A stretch of DNA of 37,363 bases from a bacterium (GTDB taxonomy: Bacteria > Zhuqueibacterota > Zhuqueibacteria > Zhuqueibacterales > Geothermadaptataceae): contig JAJRYV010000124.1 of NCBI GenBank assembly GCA_024275575.1, positions 1 through 37,363 of the forward strand, written 5' to 3'. The notes under the pieces are model-generated. The model was not told the origin of the DNA. It saw nothing but the letters and a program-made list of their open reading frames with translations, and made no database searches. The position numbers were made by a program, and so were the translations under genes. Below, in pieces: positions 24,534-32,807 of the stretch (the first letter of the stretch is position 1; each line of letters starts with the position of its first letter).

Positions 24534-24674
24534 GGCTCTGTTAAAGGAACAAGTTGATTTATGGCTCCCAAATTAAACTGCCGAGTGCGTGGCTCCAGCC
24601 ACCAGTCAAACATGCATACTGCAGGCAGAGCCTTGTAACGAGCGTAATCTTCAACTCGTTTCTTAAACAGAGCC
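24534..24674. mobile_element. Miniature inverted-repeat element, short copy (141 bp), inverted relative to 16340-16545
   Basis: It begins GGCTCTGTTAAAGGAACAAG and ends CGTTTCTTAAACAGAGCC, forming terminal inverted repeats. It is flanked by perfect 8-bp duplications AAAATAAA (24526-24533 and 24675-24682). Read against the reverse complement of 16340-16545, it is almost base-for-base identical except for two missing blocks of 37 and 28 bases, each a hairpin unit. The GTGGCT/AGCCAC hairpin (24589-24602) is kept. There is no coding capacity. Confidence 0.85.
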
Positions 24675-24858
24675 AAAATAAAATGAACCGTGGTATGATT
24701 TTTTCTAAAACTTGCGGGATAAAACGACAATCCACATTTTTTATGTTTTTAAAAGATGGAATTATCTATTTTCAGGCAGATGAATTTGAGATTTTCTTTA
24801 TGGATCATGATTTTCACCCAAATGATTAATCCAGAAATTTGAATGACTGCTCGATTTT

Positions 24859-24864
24859 TATAAT
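24859..24864 (+). promoter_or_regulatory. Possible -10 box (TATAAT) of the sorting-domain gene
   Basis: A perfect TATAAT lies 45 bases before the ATG at 24910. No good -35 hexamer stands at 16-18 bases; TTTGAA is at 15. It is supported only by the match and its position. Confidence 0.35.
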
Positions 24865-24909
24865 GCATAAATACGATCGGGCAGCCGGAACCAACCGGAG
24901 CATGAAGTG

Positions 24910-26373
24910 ATGTTTTACAAGTATACCGCAACTCTCGTTTTTCTTTTTTGTTCACCACTTGCGGCACAATCAAATCTGTGGCAACCGCAATATGCTACTC
25001 TTGACGATGCCCTCAACGGCACGGGATATAAAACCGCAAGTGTCGCGGTGATAGGACCGGACAGGTTTGTTGCACTGGTCAGCGCCATTCCGGACACGGC
25101 ATTTTATATTTTCAACACGACGGTCAATTATCTTGTCGGCTATTGGGACGCCGATTCGCTGAACGGCCGCGTGACGCAACAAAAATATGAGCCGAGCCTG
25201 CAAAAAGAAATTTGGCAAAATGGCAGGCAATCGATCTCTTTTAACGGTGCATGGCAAATAACCGCAGGGCCCAAAGAGCGAATTTACGTGGCAAACAACG
25301 ATTCGAATCACACAATTATAGTCTATTCCTTAACTGAGCAAGGGGTGAAACCGCTGAATTATCGCATCGCGACCGGAGATGAGGATATCTACGCCATCGC
25401 AGTTAATCGTAACGGATATGTTTTTGTGGCTGATTTTCTCGCCAATGCGTCGAAAAAGGATGAACTGAAAATCTACCAACCGATCGATTGGGATACGGGC
25501 GCCTGGCAGGCTGGGGCGGGTGAAAGAGCCGCGCCGCTGACAAGCATTGATTTGCCTCCGGGCCGTTATCAGGGTTTGGCTGTCAACCGTGATGGGAGTG
25601 AAATTTATATTGCCAACTCGGCGGATTCTGAACGAAGAATTATCAAATTTACCGGCAACTGGCGCAGCGGTTATCAGCAGGACTCGAATTTTAATTTTGC
25701 CCTTGCGGCAGATGATATCGTGGGTGATGGCGGCTCTGGCCGCCCCACTTTTTTAGGTCTGGCTTATGCGGATCAGATGAGCCTGCTTTTTGCAGCGACC
25801 GACGTGTTCTTGTCGCCCGGCATCACCGGCGCTTATTCTTATGGCCGGATTTATGTCTTCGACTCGATTGATGAATCTGTTATCGACACCATCGATATTG
25901 CGGCTAATAATCTGGCGCGGGTGGGTGAATACATGCATGGTTCAGCCAATGGCCTGGCCGGCGGCTATGCCTCGGTTTATGACGTTGAAATCGACGAAGA
26001 ATTATCAGTTTACACCCAATCGTATTATGGCTGGGCAGTGGAAAAATGGGACTATCCCGTCGATATCACCACCACTGCTGTCGATGAGTTGGAAAAACTT
26101 TTCGGGAATTTCGAACTCAGCCAGAATTATCCAAATCCTTTTCATCGACGAACAAACATCCCGTTCTGTATCGCCGGAGCAGGGCATGTGAAAATTGAAA
26201 TTTACAGCGTTCGCGGCGAACGAATCGCCCTGCTCGTCGACGAAAATATGATGCCGGGCAGACATCTCATCATATTCGACGCTGCGCACCTTCCCTCAGG
26301 TTGCTATCTCTACACTATTAAATTCCGTTCATTTCAGAAAACAAAAAAATGTTGCTGCTGCATTAAATTATAA
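24910..26373 (+). CDS. Secreted protein with type IX secretion sorting domain
   Basis: A signal peptide (MFYKYTATLVFLFCSPLAAQ) is followed by ~380 residues of beta-rich sequence with propeller-like units (RIYVANNDSNHTIIVYSL, GYVFVADFLANAS, EIYIANSADSERRIIKF). The end, from about residue 400, is a type A C-terminal sorting domain: FELSQNYPNPFHRRTNIPF, GHVKIEIYSVRGERIALLVD, HLPSGCYLYTIKF. It is predicted to be exported and then passed through the type IX system to the cell surface. I use ATG 24910 (GGAG nine bases upstream) rather than the GTG just before it. The last residues TKKCCCCIKL are abnormal; one more A in the A7 run at 26343-26349 would give TKKMLLLH-stop, a usual ending. The function of the propeller part is unknown. 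Confidence 0.85.
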   Translation: MFYKYTATLVFLFCSPLAAQSNLWQPQYATLDDALNGTGYKTASVAVIGPDRFVALVSAIPDTAFYIFNTTVNYLVGYWDADSLNGRVTQQKYEPSLQKEIWQNGRQSISFNGAWQITAGPKERIYVANNDSNHTIIVYSLTEQGVKPLNYRIATGDEDIYAIAVNRNGYVFVADFLANASKKDELKIYQPIDWDTGAWQAGAGERAAPLTSIDLPPGRYQGLAVNRDGSEIYIANSADSERRIIKFTGNWRSGYQQDSNFNFALAADDIVGDGGSGRPTFLGLAYADQMSLLFAATDVFLSPGITGAYSYGRIYVFDSIDESVIDTIDIAANNLARVGEYMHGSANGLAGGYASVYDVEIDEELSVYTQSYYGWAVEKWDYPVDITTTAVDELEKLFGNFELSQNYPNPFHRRTNIPFCIAGAGHVKIEIYSVRGERIALLVDENMMPGRHLIIFDAAHLPSGCYLYTIKFRSFQKTKKCCCCIKL

Positions 26374-26385
26374 ATAACTCGTCGG

Positions 26386-26414
26386 TTGATTCTTTTTGCT
26401 TTTTCGATTATATT
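26386..26414 (+). promoter_or_regulatory. Promoter candidate for prfB
   Basis: TTGATT (26386-26391) and TATATT (26409-26414) are separated by exactly 17 bases, about 70 bases before the prfB ATG. The spacing and near-consensus boxes suggest a sigma-70-type promoter. The preceding gene ends at 26373, so prfB would be transcribed on its own. Confidence 0.5.
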
Positions 26415-26485
26415 CTTTTTACATTGCCGGGAAAGCCCGGTGCAGCAGAAAGCCGTTATTTTCACTATTAACAAGAGAAAACACC

Positions 26486-27611
26486 ATGATAGATGATATT
26501 CGTGAAAAATTGAACGCGTTGCAAGTCAGAATCGAAAATCTCCGGGGGTGTCTTTGACATCGATCACAAAAGAGAAGAGATAGCCGAACTGGAGACGAGA
26601 ACCTCCGAGCCCGGCTTCTGGAACGATCACAATGCCGCTCAGAAAGTCATGCGGGAGATCGCCACACGAAAAGAGTGGGTGGAAGCATTTAACAAAATGA
26701 TTTCAGCGACGGAAGATGTGGATACATTGCTCCAAATGGCTGAGGAAGCCGGAGACGCCGAAACCGTTGCTGAAGCTGAAAATGAATATAACTCGCTGAA
26801 AAAAGCAGTCGAAGCGCTCGAATTTAAAAACATGCTCAGTGGCCCGGATGATAGCAAAAATGCGATTCTGACGCTGAACCCCGGCGCCGGTGGTACGGAA
26901 AGCCAGGACTGGGCACAAATGCTCTATCGCATGTATCTGCGATGGATCGAGCGTTCGGGGTTCAAGGCTGAAATTCTCGATCTGCAACATGGTGAGGAGG
27001 CCGGCCTGAAAAGCGTCTCAATCGAAGTGACCGGCCCATATGCTTATGGCTATTTAAAAGCCGAGGCCGGCGTGCACCGGCTCGTGCGCATTTCGCCTTT
27101 CGACGCCAACTCGAAAAGGCATACTTCTTTTGTCTCGGCTTTTGTTTATCCGGAAATCGATAATGATATCGAAATCGAGATCGATGAAAAAGACCTGCGT
27201 ATCGATACGTACCGCGCCAGCGGGGCCGGCGGCCAGCATGTCAACAAAACCGACTCGGCTATTCGCATCACGCACATGCCCACAGGCACGGTGGTGCAAT
27301 GCCAGAATCAGCGGTCTCAGCATAAAAACAAAGCCAGTGCAATGACGATGCTGCGCTCCAAACTTTATCAGATCAGGATGGAAGAAGAGCGCTCGAAAAA
27401 AGATGAAATCGAAAAAGGAAAAATGGATATCGCCTGGGGTAGCCAGATTCGCAGTTACGTTTTTCACCCCTACAACATGGTAAAAGACCATCGCACCGGT
27501 GTTGAAACCGGCAATGTGCAGTCCGTGATGGACGGCGATCTCGATGATTTTATCAAAGCCTTTCTCATGGGCGTACGCAGCGAAAAAGCACAGCGCCAGG
27601 CAGCGGGATAA
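26486..27611 (+). CDS. prfB: Peptide chain release factor 2 (programmed +1 frameshift)
   Basis: RF2 ends translation at UAA and UGA. The gene opens with ATG 26486 and 23 codons (MIDDIREKLNALQVRI...LRGCL), then meets UGA at 26555-26557. The rest is in the +1 frame, read as CTT-(T)-GAC, giving about 374 residues in all. The long part contains the stop-codon-recognition loop ISPFDANS, the catalytic GGQ (~248-250) in RASGAGGQHVNKTDSAIRI, and CQNQRSQHKNK. Autoregulation by RF2 level is known for this arrangement in many bacteria. It is not a pseudogene. A hairpin about 120 bases downstream may terminate it. Confidence 0.95.
26543..26558 (+). promoter_or_regulatory. RF2 programmed frameshift site
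   Basis: The sequence CGGGGG-TGT-CTT-TGA-C has the internal Shine-Dalgarno-like G-run three bases before the slippery CTT and then the in-frame UGA followed by C. It matches the classic AGGGGG-TAT-CTT-TGA-C site except for the first base and TGT for TAT. The ribosome moves +1 when RF2 is scarce. Confidence 0.93.
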
Positions 27612-27731
27612 AGTTTGCTGCGCGTGTCTTGGCCTCAGCGAGGATGCTTTCGGCCTATGATTCGGGGTGCCACCATCGGCCTTTAAATCAGGATTGCCTA
27701 GCCTGGATCAGGATAAACTTCGTTGAAATAC

Positions 27732-27760
27732 CCGGGTTTTGCGCTGGAATCAAAGCCCGG
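27732..27760 (+). terminator. Hairpin between prfB and alr
   Basis: A 9-bp stem (CCGGGTTTT with AAAGCCCGG, one G-T pair) with an 11-nt loop is followed by TTTCGATTAT. It stands 120 bases after the prfB stop. The T-run is short, so termination is plausible but not sure. Confidence 0.4.
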
Positions 27761-27843
27761 TTTCGATTATCACTCAACCTCCGTGGACTTTGCAGCCGTG
27801 CCTCGGGAGCACTTGCCTATTTTTATCTTTTTAAGCCACAGCT

Positions 27844-28977
27844 TTGAATCCGGGACGAAGAACTTTGGAACTATTTTTCCCGACAATCGCAGAGATAGAC
27901 CTGAACGCAATCCGTCGTAACAGCGAGCGCATCCTTCGCCATGTTGCGCCCGCCGGAGTGATGGCCGTCGTCAAAGCAGACGCCTATGGCCACGGCGCTA
28001 TCCGCGTCGCTGAAACAGTACTGAAAACCGGTGTGCGGCGATTGGCCGTTGCCAATTTGCAGGAGGGGCTGCAACTGCGGCAGGCCGGGATCGGGGTACC
28101 GGTTCAGGTTTTCGGTGGTTTTTTGCCCGAACAAATCGCAACGACGGCTGGGGCTCACCTCGAGTTTACCATCGGCTCGCTACCGCAAATGGAAGCGCTC
28201 GCCGGCTACTGCCGGCGCACCGGGTTCAAAGCGAAAATTCACCTGAAATTTGATACCGGCATGGGCCGGGTTGGTTTCGCCTGGCAGGGAGCTGCGGAAA
28301 TTTTCAGCCGCTTGTCGCAACAAGATTTCGAATTAACCGGTTTGATGACCCACTTTGCCACCTCGGACGAAGAAGACAAGACTTTTGCCCGCCGGCAACT
28401 AAAGCGTTTTGAACAGGTCGCTGCAGTTGCTAAAAAATGCGCGCTCGAGTTTCAATATATTCATGCAGCTAACAGCGGCGCTATTCTCGACCTGCCGGAA
28501 GCCCGTTTTAACCTCGTGCGCCCCGGTGTGATTCTCTATGGTAATTATCCCTCACAGGAAACCAGTGAGTCCATCCCCCTCAAACCGGCAATGTCATTGC
28601 GTTCGAAAATTATGCAAATCAAAAAAATAAGGGCAGGGGAAAGCGTGAGTTATGGTGCCGTCTGGCGGGCAGTGAAAGATACGCTTGTCGCCGTGGTGCC
28701 GGTGGGATATGCCGATGGCTACTTGCGTGGCCTCAGCGGTAAAATCGCTGCGCTCATCAACGGCAGGCGGGCACCACAGATCGGTCGTATATGCATGGAT
28801 TTAACGATGTTCGATCTCGGTCCGGATGGGCGGGATAAAGCGGGAGATGAGGTGATTTTACTGGGCAGTGACGATGAAAAGTCGATCGGGATGCAGGCGT
28901 TCTGTCAGGCGCTTGATACGATTCCCTATGAAATCACCTGCCAGATTTCGAAACGCATTCCCCGCGTTTATGTTTGA
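27844..28977 (+). CDS. alr: Alanine racemase
   Basis: This cytoplasmic PLP enzyme makes D-alanine for peptidoglycan. It has about 377 residues, with the PLP lysine in AVVKADAYGHGAIRVAE (K44), HLKFDTGMGRVGF, ANSGAILDLPEARFNLVRPGVILYG and the catalytic tyrosine in ESVSYGAVWRA (Y270). The C-terminal beta domain has VGYADGYLRGLSG and GRICMDLTMFDL. A stop at 27832-27834 in the same frame limits the start. No ATG fits, so it is TTG 27844 or TTG 27865 (the latter just before ELFFPTIAEIDLNAI), both with poor ribosome sites. The length of the N-terminus is therefore uncertain; identity is not. Confidence 0.93.
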   Translation: MNPGRRTLELFFPTIAEIDLNAIRRNSERILRHVAPAGVMAVVKADAYGHGAIRVAETVLKTGVRRLAVANLQEGLQLRQAGIGVPVQVFGGFLPEQIATTAGAHLEFTIGSLPQMEALAGYCRRTGFKAKIHLKFDTGMGRVGFAWQGAAEIFSRLSQQDFELTGLMTHFATSDEEDKTFARRQLKRFEQVAAVAKKCALEFQYIHAANSGAILDLPEARFNLVRPGVILYGNYPSQETSESIPLKPAMSLRSKIMQIKKIRAGESVSYGAVWRAVKDTLVAVVPVGYADGYLRGLSGKIAALINGRRAPQIGRICMDLTMFDLGPDGRDKAGDEVILLGSDDEKSIGMQAFCQALDTIPYEITCQISKRIPRVYV

Positions 28978-29045
28978 TATTACCCAAATTCTATATTCTC
29001 ATCTGTTCATTTGAAATTAAATCTGTGATTGGAATAATATATCCT

Positions 29046-29061
29046 GAAATGGTGTCATTTC
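29046..29061. terminator. Small hairpin between convergent alr and the histidine kinase
   Basis: A 6-bp stem (GAAATG / CATTTC) with a 4-nt loop is followed on the plus strand by GCCTTTTG. It overlaps the kinase stop codon and lies 70 bases after alr. It is a weak candidate for a shared terminator. Confidence 0.35.
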
Positions 29062-32000
29062 GCCTTTTGAATGGTGGTGATACTGCTGCTCTTTTTCAGC
29101 GGCAATGTAAACGAGATTTTTGATCCAACCCCCACTTCGGATTCCATCCAGATTTCCCCGTGATGATTTTCGACGATGCGCTTGGCGATTGTCAGCCCGA
29201 TGCCGGTACCGTCGATGCTGTGATAGCGTGTATGACGTTTAAACATGGTAAAAACGCTTTTGAGATGATTACCGGCAACTCCGAGACCGTTATCTTGCAC
29301 AAAAAAGGTGATGTAATTGTCCCCGGTTTTCGCCCCGATTTCGATGATGGTTTCGGTTTTTTTCGGATCGCGAAATTTTATAGCATTGCCGAGAATATTA
29401 GAGAACACTTGTGTAATGCGAATGACGTCGCAGTAAATATTAGGCAAGTTTTCCTGTACGATGATCTGTATTTTTTTACTTTTGAGCTGAAATGAAAATT
29501 CGACGAGTGCCCGTTCGATGGGTATGTTGCCATCGACGAGTGTGAATTTGGCCGGTGCGCGGTCGACACGTGACAACTCGAGCAACGCCCGCAGCAATTG
29601 CTCCATCTGCACCGAGTTCCTCTGAATGCGGTCAAGATAATGCCGCGCGTCGGTATCGAGTAAATCGCTGTATTCATCGATGAGAATAGAGACAAAACCC
29701 TGAATGGAAACCACCGGAGATTTCAGATCGTGCGATACCGTGTAGACGAAGTTTTCCAGTTCCGTATTAGCGCGGATCAATTTATCGGTGTGTTCGTCTT
29801 TTGTACGGCGCAGTCTATCGTTGTGCAGGACGTTGGAAAAAAGTGTTGCCATGATATTGAGCAACTCGATTTCCCATTGGCTGATCCGGTAGGATTCATC
29901 CCACGATAAACCCAATGCGGCAGCGACCTGGTCTTCGACTACGATCGGCAGGAAGATGCAGGTGCCGTAGAATTTCGGTTTATTGGCGACTTTTTCCAAA
30001 TGCTTTACTTCATAAATTTGCCGTTTTATTTTAACTGTTTCGTTAAATTGGGGCAAATAATCGATAATTTTTTCCAACCGGGATTTCCCGATGACCTCGG
30101 TTTTATCCTGCCTGAACAAAAACAGCGCCGCCTGACTGGCGCCCAACATGGATTTTGCTCCAGTGGCCATCTCGCTGAGTGTTTCATGGAAAGATTGTTC
30201 GTCATCGACAGAGATGGAACGGTGTGTCATGCTTGAAAGTGCCTGCAAGCGGTTTTTCGCCCGTTGGTAACTGCGAATGCCGCGAAAAATCGTCGCAATA
30301 TGTGATGCCAGGTCTTTTATGTTTTCAACTTCCAACTCACTGTAGACCATTTCTTCAAAATGGCCGACCTCGATAACACCGATGCAGCGGTCGCCGAGAA
30401 TGATGTAATCCCGCAATTTCGATTTCAGATCGGAAAAACCGCCAAGCTCCTGCCTGGCTTCGATGTTGTGGAAATTTCGCGCCTGGGCTTTCTCGATAAA
30501 TGCCTTCCAGTTTTTTATTTTAACCGCCTTCTGAAATTTGTCGGAAGCGATAAAATAGCGCTTTTCTCCCAATTTTTCAGAATCAAAAAGCGTGATGCAA
30601 GCGACGTCAAAAGCGAAAATATCAGCAAATTTTTGTGTGATCAGGTGAATGTAGGCGCTGGTCGTGGTGTTTGAATCGACTTTATCTGTGATATGCTGCA
30701 ACAGGTCGTGCAGCTTGACTGTCTGCGTTAATCGTGCGGTTAAGTTTCTGTTTTCGATGATATTCTGCAACTGGCTGAAAAAATTTCGGACTATTTTCAG
30801 TTGGTAACCGGAGAGTTGCAGCGGCTTTTTAAAATAGAAATTGATGACGCCGAAATCTGCTGCAGGCCCATGCAGCGGAATCACCAGACATTGCTCGATT
30901 TGCAGTTGTCTGATCACTGGTAGCGCTTTTTGAAATTTCTCGCTGTCCTGATCGAAGTTGATGACTTTCATTTGTGAAAAATTGAGCAACGTGCCGTAAG
31001 TTATTTCACAAAAGCTGTCCAGCAATTGATGGAAAATATTGCCATCACTGGCCGGCAGCAGTGCTTTTGAAAAAGAGACATCGACCTGGCCGCTGGTCGC
31101 ACGGCAATAGGTGACGAATTGCGCTTGCAGCAGCTCTCCCGCAGCAGTCAATGCATTCGCCAGACCGGCCATGAAATCTTTGCCCTCTTTTTCAGCCTGC
31201 AACCGCAACAAAATTTCATTGATCTGAGCGCTCCATTTCAGCAACTGGTGCCGTCTTTTGGACCTGCGGCCGCTGCTGGAAATCTTTAGCAGCGCATAGC
31301 CGGAGGCGGTGCCGAGGGATAATAACTGCAAGTTGTATTTTTTGTTGTTTTGAGGGTTGACAAACGTCGTTTTGTGCTCATTGGGCAGCGGATTGGGTAG
31401 CTTCGACTGCAAAATATCGCGTCCGAAAATGCTCGAAATGCAGACTGAATCCTGCTGCAATGTTTGATTGTTGAATGTTTTGCTGAAAGCACTATTTGCC
31501 GTGACGATGGTTTCATTGCTCAGATCGATGAGGCAGGTTGGCTGAACCGCATGCTTGAGAATGATGTTGAAGCTGTTTTTCCACCATTCGCTGATGATTT
31601 TTTGCTGTTTTACCGCATCTTTAAAAGTATCGCGCTCAACGATTTTTCCCAGCAGACCGGCCGCAGTCATCGCCAGTGTGCGTTGGAAGCTGTTGAATTG
31701 CACGGCTTTTGTGCGCGCGAAATTCAGTATGCCGATCAGTTTGCCATGCTCATTGCAAATCGGGGTCGACATATCGATGGCTACATCACTGCCCCAAATT
31801 TCCAGTTCATTTTCGGAATAGCGCATCATTTCATCGCGTGTATTGCGAATGATCGGTTTGCGAACACTCAAGAGTGAGCTCAGTTTGGTTTCGCGGTAGT
31901 TCAGGGATTTTCCGGCCATCCCTCCAGCTGTGGCGGCAAAATCATTATATTGTGCGGGCAAGATAAATCGTTGTTTTTCCTCATCGTGCAAAAAAAAGAA

Positions 32001-32150
32001 GATTTTATCCGAGGGGATGATTTCATTTAAACTGGTGTGCAGAACGTCGAGGATGCCGGCCAGGTCTTCGATGGTAAATATGGATTCTGCAATTTGACCC
32101 AAAAAGTGCAGCCGGCGCAGTTCCCGTACAGACCTTTTCGATTTGAACAC
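29055..32150 (-). CDS. Soluble multi-GAF hybrid-less sensor histidine kinase
   Basis: This large cytoplasmic kinase has about 1031 residues from GTG 32150, chosen for a perfect AAGGAG five bases upstream; an earlier TTG has none. The order is GAF (~35-180), a PAS-like segment (~190-300), then three further GAF-like domains (~320-780). Next come the dimerisation and phosphoacceptor domain with H807 in VSHDLKSPVVSIQGF, and the ATPase domain with N-box NILGNAIKFRD, G1 DNGLGV and G2 GTGIGLTIAKRIVE. No membrane segment or signal peptide is evident, so the input is internal, for example a small ligand or redox state. No response regulator is adjacent; its partner is unknown. Confidence 0.9.
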   Translation of the reverse strand: MFKSKRSVRELRRLHFLGQIAESIFTIEDLAGILDVLHTSLNEIIPSDKIFFFLHDEEKQRFILPAQYNDFAATAGGMAGKSLNYRETKLSSLLSVRKPIIRNTRDEMMRYSENELEIWGSDVAIDMSTPICNEHGKLIGILNFARTKAVQFNSFQRTLAMTAAGLLGKIVERDTFKDAVKQQKIISEWWKNSFNIILKHAVQPTCLIDLSNETIVTANSAFSKTFNNQTLQQDSVCISSIFGRDILQSKLPNPLPNEHKTTFVNPQNNKKYNLQLLSLGTASGYALLKISSSGRRSKRRHQLLKWSAQINEILLRLQAEKEGKDFMAGLANALTAAGELLQAQFVTYCRATSGQVDVSFSKALLPASDGNIFHQLLDSFCEITYGTLLNFSQMKVINFDQDSEKFQKALPVIRQLQIEQCLVIPLHGPAADFGVINFYFKKPLQLSGYQLKIVRNFFSQLQNIIENRNLTARLTQTVKLHDLLQHITDKVDSNTTTSAYIHLITQKFADIFAFDVACITLFDSEKLGEKRYFIASDKFQKAVKIKNWKAFIEKAQARNFHNIEARQELGGFSDLKSKLRDYIILGDRCIGVIEVGHFEEMVYSELEVENIKDLASHIATIFRGIRSYQRAKNRLQALSSMTHRSISVDDEQSFHETLSEMATGAKSMLGASQAALFLFRQDKTEVIGKSRLEKIIDYLPQFNETVKIKRQIYEVKHLEKVANKPKFYGTCIFLPIVVEDQVAAALGLSWDESYRISQWEIELLNIMATLFSNVLHNDRLRRTKDEHTDKLIRANTELENFVYTVSHDLKSPVVSIQGFVSILIDEYSDLLDTDARHYLDRIQRNSVQMEQLLRALLELSRVDRAPAKFTLVDGNIPIERALVEFSFQLKSKKIQIIVQENLPNIYCDVIRITQVFSNILGNAIKFRDPKKTETIIEIGAKTGDNYITFFVQDNGLGVAGNHLKSVFTMFKRHTRYHSIDGTGIGLTIAKRIVENHHGEIWMESEVGVGSKISFTLPLKKSSSITTIQKAK

Positions 32151-32807
32151 GATTTCTCCTTGCTTAAAAATAGGGGTTGAAAAACCGACAGGCCGGTAAA
32201 TCAAAAACGATCATATCTTCAATCAGCAGCGTGGTAAAACGATTTAGCACTGGATAAACAGGTTATCGGATACGTATTTTTCGACCCGTTACAGCCATCC
32301 ATTATTTGCGATTCAGATATGCCGGTTTGTGTAAAGTTGGCGGACTTATCTGATGCATTATCCAGATAAAGAGAGGCCTTTGCTATTCTGATTGTTCATT
32401 TTTGAGAGTTATCGTAATTGGATTTTGAAAGCGGTCCATACATGGACTGTACAGGTCAAAGAAGGAGCAATACGAATAAAGACGCGCTATAATTGGCCTG
32501 TCACAGCCGTAGAAATTGCACGTTGTAGCGATCCATATGTGAACTGAAATTAACCGGCTTATGGACAGAATAATGTTGTCAACCTAATCCATAACACCTT
32601 AAAATGCAAGAGGAAAACAAATATTAATAAGATTTAACGGCTCTGTCCTTTATTTGTTTTTCCGGTCTTAGATTCCGGCAAAGTCATGATAAAATTGCTT
32701 CAATAATAATTTCTCGAACGAGGTAGTGGATTTTGGAGGTAGAGATTTGCCATTTCCATGAGGGTTTATTTCCTCGCCGGGGTGAGCGGCCCGGCCACAA
32801 ACCGGGA
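32151..32807. other. Intergenic gap, nothing firm recognised
   Basis: This gap of about 650 bases lies between the nrnA-like stop and the kinase start. A 7-bp hairpin (TTATCTG/CAGATAA, 32346-32369) and a G+C hairpin GCCGGG/CCCGGC (32776-32795), just after the nrnA-like stop, are visible. The latter may act as its terminator but has no T-run. No gene of convincing length was found on either strand. Confidence 0.4.

Larger units (their letters stand above)
24145..24906. other. Divergent intergenic region with the short miniature element
   Basis: This 760-base region separates the minus-strand polyprenyl synthase gene from the plus-strand sorting-domain gene, so it should contain promoters for both. 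It holds the mobile element at 24534-24674. The segment 24385-24460 (acccgtgttcaggc ... gacacggattttt) resembles common non-coding repeat debris and recalls wording near 7750. No other gene was seen. Confidence 0.4.

Noticed and set aside
24458-24730. 90-residue minus-strand frame across the short miniature element
   Set aside because: It crosses the whole mobile element and both target duplications and matches no family, so it is an accidental frame.
26555-26557. UGA near the start of prfB as a nonsense mutation
   Set aside because: It lies in the classic RF2 programmed frameshift context, so it is regulatory.
27629-27847. 72-residue plus-strand frame between prfB and alr
   Set aside because: It has no ribosome site, atypical composition and overlaps the prfB terminator hairpin; it resembles no protein I know.
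32151-32204. TTG start extending the histidine kinase by 18 residues
   Set aside because: The added residues resemble nothing, while AAGGAG stands directly before GTG 32150.
32639-32650. GGCTCTGTCC as the end of a third miniature element
   Set aside because: Only eight bases match and no body, second end or target duplication follows.
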